Positions 5,799-9,987 of a DNA stretch of 9,987 bases are shown here, in pieces. The stretch's first letter is position 1. Each line of letters opens with the position of its first letter. The notes under the pieces are model-generated. The model worked only from the letters and a program-made list of their open reading frames with translations, was not told the DNA's origin and did not search any database. Position numbers and translations under genes: made by a program. The stretch spans positions 1-9,987 of the forward strand of contig JABJOR010000245.1 of the NCBI GenBank assembly GCA_018664265.1. The letters are read 5' to 3'. This DNA comes from Rhodospirillales bacterium. GTDB taxonomy: Bacteria; Pseudomonadota; Alphaproteobacteria; Rhodospirillales; Casp-alpha2.

Positions 5799-7151
5799 AT
5801 GCGGAACTTAAAAGCACGCCTTATTTTGTCAGCGGGTCTGTGGATTTCCGTCATATTGATCGTCGGGGGCGGTGCATTATCCTATAATTTTCAGCGCTCG
5901 CTACAGGACGCATTTCACCACCGCATTGAAACCTTCCTGAATGCCCTTATTGCTGCAACGAATGTTACAGAAAACGGCAAACTTAAAATTTCACGAGATC
6001 TGGGAGATCCTAGATTTAACCAAATTCTATCCGGTTGGTATTGGCAGGTCTCCAGTCAAGGTACAGCAATTGCCCGGTCCCGGTCTTTATGGGATCAAAT
6101 ACTGGCCGTCAACAAAATGCACAATGGCACGACACAGGTGGATACCTTTGAATTAAAAGATCCTCTCAATAAAGATATACTTGTCCTGCAACGCGCACTT
6201 CAAATTGATCACTTTGATCAACCTGTTTATTTTCTGGTTGCGGCTGACATTTCAGAACTCCAGATTGAAAACCAGACATTCAATACGATTTTGGTTGTTT
6301 CCCTTCTATGCCTTGGGATTGGGGTTCTGATTGCTCTTTTGGTTCAGGTTCAGTTTGGCTTGAAACCTTTACGATTGCTCACCCAAGACATTGAGGCCGT
6401 CCGGCAAAACAAATCAAATGAACTTCAAGAAAATTACCCTGATGAAGTTCTGCCGTTGGTCAATGCAACCAATGCTTTGTTGAAAGAAAATCAAGAACAG
6501 ATACAAAGGGCACGCCATCATGTAGGTAATCTGGCCCATGCTCTAAAAACACCTCTGACCATCCTTCGGGTTGAAGCTCAGAAAGAAATAAAACAGTACA
6601 ACCGGGAAACCTTGCTTGAACAACTGGAAACGATCACAAACCTCGTCGAGCATCGATTGAACCGGGCTGCCGCAGCTGGAGCATCCGCCTATACATCTGA
6701 ACGCGTCCCGGTTTTAAATGCCATACAACCCATCTGCCAATTGCTGCAAAAAAGCCAAGATCAATACCAATACCAAATTAAGCTTGATATACCAGACGAT
6801 CTCATCTTTCTAGGAGAACGCCAAGATTTTGAAGAAATGCTTGGGAATTTGCTTGAGAATGCTTTCAAGTGGGCGGGAAGCACAATTCAGATTTCAACTC
6901 TGATCGAAGCAGAAACCATTAGCCTGCAAATTTATGATGATGGTCCGGGAATGAACCCGGAGTTAATGGTTAAGGCCCGAACTCGCGGGCAGCGTCTTGA
7001 TGAACGAAAGCCCGGACATGGATTGGGATTATCCATTGTTAGTGATATTGTCGATTCATACCATGGCCATTTGACATTGGAACAAGGACCCTCAGGCGGC
7101 TTGCTAGCAACCCTCGCCTTTCCTATTGGGCGATTGCAAATGTGCGCATAA
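5799..7151 (+). CDS. PhoQ-like membrane sensor histidine kinase
   Basis: The 450-residue kinase has two membrane segments (about 7-28 and 163-185) enclosing a periplasmic sensor of roughly 135 residues. A HAMP-like linker follows, then the HisKA region with HVGNLAHALKTPL, whose phosphorylated histidine is His247. The ATP-binding domain has the N box around Asn354 (NLLENAFKWAG), the G1 box DDGPGM (380-385) and GHGLGLSIV (406-414). The HALKTPL form and overall plan recall PhoQ and relatives, many of which sense divalent cations or envelope conditions. That ligand class is only a hint here. It should phosphorylate the regulator encoded just upstream. The PepSY protein and the lipoprotein in the same operon are candidate accessory factors. 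Start ATG 5799 follows AGG by about 8 bases. Confidence 0.95.
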   Translation: MRNLKARLILSAGLWISVILIVGGGALSYNFQRSLQDAFHHRIETFLNALIAATNVTENGKLKISRDLGDPRFNQILSGWYWQVSSQGTAIARSRSLWDQILAVNKMHNGTTQVDTFELKDPLNKDILVLQRALQIDHFDQPVYFLVAADISELQIENQTFNTILVVSLLCLGIGVLIALLVQVQFGLKPLRLLTQDIEAVRQNKSNELQENYPDEVLPLVNATNALLKENQEQIQRARHHVGNLAHALKTPLTILRVEAQKEIKQYNRETLLEQLETITNLVEHRLNRAAAAGASAYTSERVPVLNAIQPICQLLQKSQDQYQYQIKLDIPDDLIFLGERQDFEEMLGNLLENAFKWAGSTIQISTLIEAETISLQIYDDGPGMNPELMVKARTRGQRLDERKPGHGLGLSIVSDIVDSYHGHLTLEQGPSGGLLATLAFPIGRLQMCA

Positions 7152-7259
7152 GGATTTAGGCCCCTTTCTTAAACCAATCATGAATACTAGCTTCACAATC
7201 CATTCAGCGGCCCATCTGTATGATTTTCTTGTATTACACAATGAACCAAGGAAAATCAA

Positions 7260-7727
7260 ATGTCAGAATTAATGAACACTCCGTCTACTCTCATAAATGC
7301 TCAACAGTCGTCCTCAGATACAGCTACTCTGAACCGCCGAGCTGCTTTGGCGAAACTAGGTATTGCAGCAACTATTGCCTACACAACCCCCGTCCTGTTG
7401 TCTCTCAAGTCAGCGGCTGCAAAATCTGGCGGTGGTTCCGGCGGTGGCGGTAATGGAGGAGGCTCTGGTGGTGGCGGTAATGAAGGAGGCTCTGGTGGTG
7501 GTGGCAATCGAGGAGGCTCTGGTGGTGGGTCGGGCGGCGGAGAATCCGATAGCGACTCCGGCAATGGACGCGGACGTGGTAGAGGACGTGGCAGAGGACG
7601 TGGCCAAGGTTCCAGTGCAGGTGACGATGATGGTTCCGGTGCAGGTGACGATGATGGTTCCGGTGCAGGTGGCGATGGTGGCACTGATGGTGAAGGTGCG
7701 CTTTCCGGCGTTACAATAACGCAATAG
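7260..7727 (+). CDS. Glycine-rich exported protein with twin-arginine-like signal (paralogue 2)
   Basis: This 155-residue protein shares the design of the 3821 product: a polar N-terminus of about 25 residues, NRRAALAKLG (25-34), a hydrophobic stretch with YTTPVLLSL, and an AAA-K junction (cleavage predicted after Ala54), then KSGGG. The mature domain has three parts: nine-residue GN(G/E/R)GGSGGG repeats, a GRGRGRGR block followed by Q, and AGDDDGSG repeats, ending in a Thr/Gln tail. One protein thus carries a neutral, a basic and an acidic block. The start is backed by AAGGA about 7 bases before ATG 7260. The 108-base gap after the kinase gene contains a TATGAT at 7219-7224, so it may have a promoter of its own. 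A strong terminator follows the gene. No enzyme domain is visible. Confidence 0.8.
   Translation: MSELMNTPSTLINAQQSSSDTATLNRRAALAKLGIAATIAYTTPVLLSLKSAAAKSGGGSGGGGNGGGSGGGGNEGGSGGGGNRGGSGGGSGGGESDSDSGNGRGRGRGRGRGRGQGSSAGDDDGSGAGDDDGSGAGGDGGTDGEGALSGVTITQ
7449..7529 (+). repeat. 27-bp in-frame tandem repeat, three units
   Basis: Units at 7449-7475, 7476-7502 and 7503-7529 each encode G-N-x-G-G-S-G-G-G with x = Gly, Glu or Arg. The units differ at few bases, so the expansion is probably recent or kept similar by recombination. Confidence 0.75.
7608..7679 (+). repeat. 24-bp in-frame tandem repeat encoding GSxAGDDD
   Basis: Units at 7608-7631 and 7632-7655 differ at one base (AGT/GGT), and a third diverged unit follows at 7656-7679, in which two Asp codons have become Gly. 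The acidic clusters resemble simple calcium-loop-like sequences, but no known calcium-binding motif is complete. Confidence 0.7.
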
Positions 7728-7761
7728 AAAGTATTCCACCGTTTTAGAAATACCCCAATGA

Positions 7762-7794
7762 CCCGACCGCTTGCCACCTTTGCGGTCGGGTTTT
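7762..7794 (+). terminator. Strong intrinsic terminator
   Basis: CCCGACCGC (7762-7770) pairs perfectly with GCGGTCGGG (7782-7790) around an 11-base loop, followed by TTTT. It lies 34 bases after the glycine-rich gene and ends that transcription unit, leaving only about 43 bases for any promoter of the next gene. Confidence 0.9.
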
Positions 7795-7837
7795 ATAGAT
7801 ATGATTAAGTAAATTATCCTCTAGATGGAATAGCATT

Positions 7838-8683
7838 ATGGATCTCAGCTTTCAGGATATTTCCGGCACTCTACGTCTGATAGACGCCGATGAACTGATC
7901 CCGATAATACAGAAAATTCTACCCACATGGCCCTTCACAATTGGATCTATCAGCTCTAGCGAAGCCCTTATAACCATAAAGTTCTCTAACGGGCAATATT
8001 CACGTACATCGCCTTGGCTTGAAGAACCCAAAATCTACTATGACCCTATTAATGCGGTTTGTGATTTTCTGGTTGATCTCGTCCATGCATTTAACACAAA
8101 CAAGCCCGAGGATATGTGTCTGCACTGTGCCGCTATAAGCATTGATGGAAAAGCTGTGGTTTTTCCAAATGGTTATAACCAAGGGAAGAGCACACTTATT
8201 GCCTTATTGGCCAGCCGGGGCATTCGCGTTGTTTGTGACGATGTCCTGCCTTTTACTGGCTCAGAACCAAATGGTTTATCTCTAGGAATCCAACCGAGAT
8301 TACGAAATCCGATACCAGAAACATTTGGCAAAGAATTCAACCATTTTGCCAACAATCATATCGGTCCAGCCAGTGATCGGTTTTCGTACCTGAATTTATC
8401 AACAACACAGCTTGCATCATTTGGAGAGCAATTCCCCATTGCTGCTATTGTTCTTATTCAACGCGGTGATTTTGAAGAAGAGACATTGTTACCCGCTAGC
8501 AAGGAAGAAGCTTTAAAGAACATTATCGAGCGGAACTTTGCAAACAATCCGTCTGCCATAAATATCCTGGACACCCTTCACAGTATTATTGAAGAAGCAC
8601 CCTGCTATCAGTTAAACTGGTCAAATGGAAAATCCGTCGGTAAGCTTCTGTTGAATACCTTTTCATCAAACCATAAGGCGTAA
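7838..8683 (+). CDS. HPr kinase-like P-loop protein (HprK-related)
   Basis: This 281-residue protein resembles the HprK-related kinases found with PqqD-like partners. The core has LHCAAISIDGKAVVF (95-109), a Walker A loop P-N-G-Y-N-Q-G-K-S-T (110-119) and VVCDDVLPF (131-139) with paired aspartates in Walker-B-like position, the order seen in the HprK/PEP-carboxykinase-like fold. The N-terminal 90 residues lack a domain I recognise, and the PTS partner HPr is not encoded nearby, so a role in carbon catabolite control is unlikely. In known systems HprK-like proteins with PqqD-like chaperones occur in peptide-modification loci, including some lasso-peptide clusters. Here the companion cyclase and protease genes are missing. 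The PqqD-like gene starts 4 bases after its stop. The gene lies just behind a terminator, so it needs a short local promoter or readthrough. Kinase activity and substrate are inferred. Confidence 0.75.
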   Translation: MDLSFQDISGTLRLIDADELIPIIQKILPTWPFTIGSISSSEALITIKFSNGQYSRTSPWLEEPKIYYDPINAVCDFLVDLVHAFNTNKPEDMCLHCAAISIDGKAVVFPNGYNQGKSTLIALLASRGIRVVCDDVLPFTGSEPNGLSLGIQPRLRNPIPETFGKEFNHFANNHIGPASDRFSYLNLSTTQLASFGEQFPIAAIVLIQRGDFEEETLLPASKEEALKNIIERNFANNPSAINILDTLHSIIEEAPCYQLNWSNGKSVGKLLLNTFSSNHKA

Positions 8684-8687
8684 ATTA

Positions 8688-8966
8688 ATGCGTAATGATC
8701 GATTGCACCGCAAAGAAGGCGTATTCGTCAAACATCTAAACAATCAGGCTTTTTTAGCTCACCCGGAAACAAACGCAATTTTTAATCTTAATGAGCTGGG
8801 GTGTGCAATTTGGCATGTACTGGAAACGCCAATATACACTGAAGAAATTGCAGACTTACTCTACATAGCCTTCCCAGATATTCCGGAAGAAAACATTCAT
8901 TCGGATCTAATGTCCCTCATACTCCAACTTGAACAAAATGGACTAATTTCTTTGTCGCCCACCTAA
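8688..8966 (+). CDS. PqqD-like peptide-binding protein (RiPP recognition-element fold)
   Basis: The 92-residue protein fits the PqqD pattern: a short beta region (GVFVKHLNNQAFLAHPETNAIFNL), the hallmark LNELGCAIWHVLE (34-46), then TEEIADLL and a C-terminal helix with SLILQLEQNGLI (71-82). PqqD proteins bind the leader of a precursor peptide and hand it to a modifying enzyme. It is coupled to the HprK-like gene 4 bases upstream, so the two likely work together. No radical SAM enzyme or cyclase is in the window. The long polar N-termini of the two glycine-rich proteins are possible leader-like targets, which is speculation. Only weak signs of a terminator follow. Confidence 0.8.
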   Translation: MRNDRLHRKEGVFVKHLNNQAFLAHPETNAIFNLNELGCAIWHVLETPIYTEEIADLLYIAFPDIPEENIHSDLMSLILQLEQNGLISLSPT

Positions 8967-8983
8967 TCCCAGCCAAGGCTCAA

Positions 8984-9187
8984 TCAAATCAGCTCAACAA
9001 TTAACTCCCAGTGCCCATCTTTGTTTTGATTGGTCCACCATTTTCTACACCTCTTTGAAAATAAACAATAAAACCTGCCTCGATTACAAATATCCTTGGG
9101 TTCGAATATATCCACTTTCGGATGGAATGTATTACCTTTCGTGCTAGAATGTCGGTAGAATTTACATTCATTTTTAGATTCTCTCAT
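8984..9187 (-). CDS. Possible small protein with C-terminal WW...KDG-W-LIV motif, unrecognised
   Basis: A 67-codon frame starts at ATG 9187 (a TTG at 9211 would add eight codons). It is rich in Cys, Lys and aromatics and ends KWWTNQNKDGHWELIVELI. The same C-terminal pattern occurs in the truncated sequence at 9755-9868, read from the same strand, which argues for real protein-coding history. There is no good ribosome site, and the start is back to back with the GNAT gene. It may be a complete small gene or a decayed remnant. No family recognised. Confidence 0.4.
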   Translation of the reverse strand: MRESKNECKFYRHSSTKGNTFHPKVDIFEPKDICNRGRFYCLFSKRCRKWWTNQNKDGHWELIVELI

Positions 9188-9203
9188 AAATGTCAAAAAA
9201 CTG

Positions 9204-9740
9204 ATGCCCAATATTTATCCTGATAAACTGGAAGAAAGATTTGTCTTGGACAGTAACCAACGGGTTTTGTTGCGCCCCATCCGCCCTGAAGACGAAACTG
9301 CACACAGAGCTTTCCTCTCTGAGTTGACACCTGAGGACAACCGCTTCCGTTTTTTCGGCAAAGTTAAGGAGCTGTCGCACGAAGAAATGGCGCACTATGT
9401 AAACATCGATTACGATTCAGAGATGGCCTTCATCGCCTGCATTGAGGATGAAGATAGTGCATTCAACCATATAACTTTGGGCGTGGTTCGCGCCATTATC
9501 GACGCCCAAGGCGAAACAGCAGAATTTGCCATCGTCGTACGTTCTGACGTCCATCATCAGGGGTTAGGCTGGAAACTTATGGATAAAATTGCTCGTTTCT
9601 GCCGTTCACGAGGAGTGAAGACTCTCGTTGGCGATGTGCTACCGGAAAACTCCCATATGTTAAGCTTAATGCACGATTTTGGTTTTAATAAACACACTGA
9701 CTTTGAAGAGCGCGTCGTTCGGGTGTCACTGACACTTTAG
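9204..9740 (+). CDS. GNAT N-acetyltransferase, Pat-like domain
   Basis: This 178-residue protein closely follows the GNAT domain found at the C-terminus of large acetyl-CoA-synthetase-like protein acetyltransferases (Pat/YfiQ type): LRPIRPEDE (23-31), LTPEDNRFRFFGKVKELSHEE, IDYDSEMAFIA (68-78), GVVRAI and AEFAIVVRSDVHHQGLGWKLM (106-126). The last contains the acetyl-CoA pyrophosphate loop H-Q-G-L-G-W, and VGDVLPEN...GF follows. Here it stands alone, with an in-frame stop at 9156-9158, so no fused synthetase part precedes it. It would acetylate a lysine or a small amine in the cytosol; the substrate is unknown. No Shine-Dalgarno is seen before ATG 9204, and codons before it are unconvincing. 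It has its own intergenic region and does not look part of the preceding operon. Confidence 0.85.
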   Translation: MPNIYPDKLEERFVLDSNQRVLLRPIRPEDETAHRAFLSELTPEDNRFRFFGKVKELSHEEMAHYVNIDYDSEMAFIACIEDEDSAFNHITLGVVRAIIDAQGETAEFAIVVRSDVHHQGLGWKLMDKIARFCRSRGVKTLVGDVLPENSHMLSLMHDFGFNKHTDFEERVVRVSLTL

Positions 9741-9754
9741 AAGTTGGATTGTTA

Positions 9755-9868
9755 TCATGTATATTTGTTTACACCAAAATGGTTACCCGGATAATCTATG
9801 AACACAATTAACATCCAGCGCCCATCTTTATCGTGTTTAGCCCACCAACTTCTCCTCTCTCCATCTTG
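9755..9868 (-). pseudogene. C-terminal remnant of a WW...KDG-W-LIV protein, cut by an insertion sequence
   Basis: Read on the minus strand, 37 codons remain: RRSWWAKHDKDGRWMLIV followed by FIDYPGNHFGVNKYT and a TGA stop (9757-9755). The motif matches the C-terminus of the frame at 8984-9187. Upstream in frame there is a TAG at 9871-9869, exactly at the presumed end of the IS630-like element, so the 5' part was displaced by the insertion. Confidence 0.5.
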
Positions 9869-9869
9869 C

Positions 9870-9987
9870 TAGAGCATTTCCGGTTTAATATGGATCATAC
9901 CCATCTGCGGCAAAGTAATTCAGGCATTCCTGTTTGCTAAACATGGCAACAATTTCTCCAGTGTTTTTCCAAAGGGCTTCTACGGTA
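9870..9987 (-). mobile_element. IS630-family insertion sequence, transposase-3' end, continues past window
   Basis: The element's end is placed at the TA at 9870-9871, followed inward by GAGCATTTCCGG, a plausible terminal repeat. IS630 elements duplicate a TA target. The transposase stop is only about 14 bases inside, as usual for compact insertion sequences. The other end is outside the window, so the terminal repeat cannot be confirmed. Confidence 0.5.
9885..9986 (-). CDS. IS630-family transposase, C-terminal fragment (partial at window edge)
   Basis: The last 33 codons of a leftward gene encode TVEALWKNTGEIVAMFSKQE followed by CLNYFAADGYDPY and TAA. This closely follows the tail of IS630-type DDE transposases (TVE-x-LW...F...EC-x-NYF-x-x-x-GY). 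The catalytic DDE part lies beyond the window. The gene is cut by the window edge, not by a mutation that can be seen here. Confidence 0.7.
   Translation of the reverse strand, partial: TVEALWKNTGEIVAMFSKQECLNYFAADGYDPY

Noticed and set aside
7379..7777. Long proline-rich open frame on the minus strand, and a similar one at 3949-4227
   Set aside because: Both are complements of the Gly-rich repeats (GGC/GGT read as Pro codons), with no ribosome site and no recognisable domain.
7838..8966. Lasso-peptide biosynthetic cluster
   Set aside because: HprK-like and PqqD-like genes fit, but no asparagine-synthetase-like cyclase, transglutaminase-like protease or typical precursor is in the window.
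9190..9204. Four-codon frame MSKN overlapping the GNAT start as TGATG
   Set aside because: Too short and without a ribosome site; probably chance.

Overview
The window reads as an accessory region of a Gram-negative, probably alphaproteobacterial, chromosome of moderate GC (estimated by eye). Pointers are the diderm features (lipoprotein, twin-arginine-type signals, PhoPQ-like two-component system), a Pat-like GNAT protein, and an IS630-type transposase tail. The species cannot be named from this sequence.

Left third (18-3377, all minus strand): a compact, tightly packed operon of a mobile element. In transcription order it encodes a MerR-like DNA-binding protein, a Rep_trans/MobT-like rolling-circle initiator or relaxase, two small unrecognised proteins (64 and 49 residues) and a large serine recombinase whose gene lies at the window's left edge. 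Its divergent upstream region (3378-3820) has no gene but is full of structure. It holds repeated operator-like motifs next to the leftward promoter, then a nested set of GC-rich inverted repeats, then two small hairpins, then a C-rich/G-rich hairpin with a TTACTAAT-type loop that resembles rolling-circle nick sites. Together this looks like the maintenance and mobility core of an integrative, mobilizable or plasmid-like element.

Middle (3821-7727, plus strand): a gene group bracketed by two related glycine-rich proteins, each with a twin-arginine-like signal followed by an AxA-Lys-Ser-Gly-Gly-Gly junction. Between them lie a DUF4189-type lipoprotein, a secreted PepSY-domain protein, an OmpR/PhoB-type response regulator and a sensor histidine kinase. 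A 7-bp direct repeat with 11-bp periodicity upstream of the first gene is a candidate binding site for the operon's own regulator. A strong intrinsic terminator closes the group at 7762-7794.

Right (7838-8966, plus): a two-gene operon of an HPr-kinase-like P-loop protein and a PqqD-like peptide-binding protein. This pair usually goes with peptide modification systems; here it sits directly behind a secreted glycine-rich protein. My main proposal is that 3821-8966 is one envelope system: exported glycine-rich proteins, an envelope sensor circuit, and a kinase/peptide-chaperone pair that may act on them. That functional link is inference.

Far right (8984-9987): a Pat-like stand-alone GNAT acetyltransferase flanked by two related sequences coding a WW...KDG-W-LIV motif on the minus strand. 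The distal copy is cut off by an IS630-family insertion sequence, of which only the transposase C-terminus is in the window.
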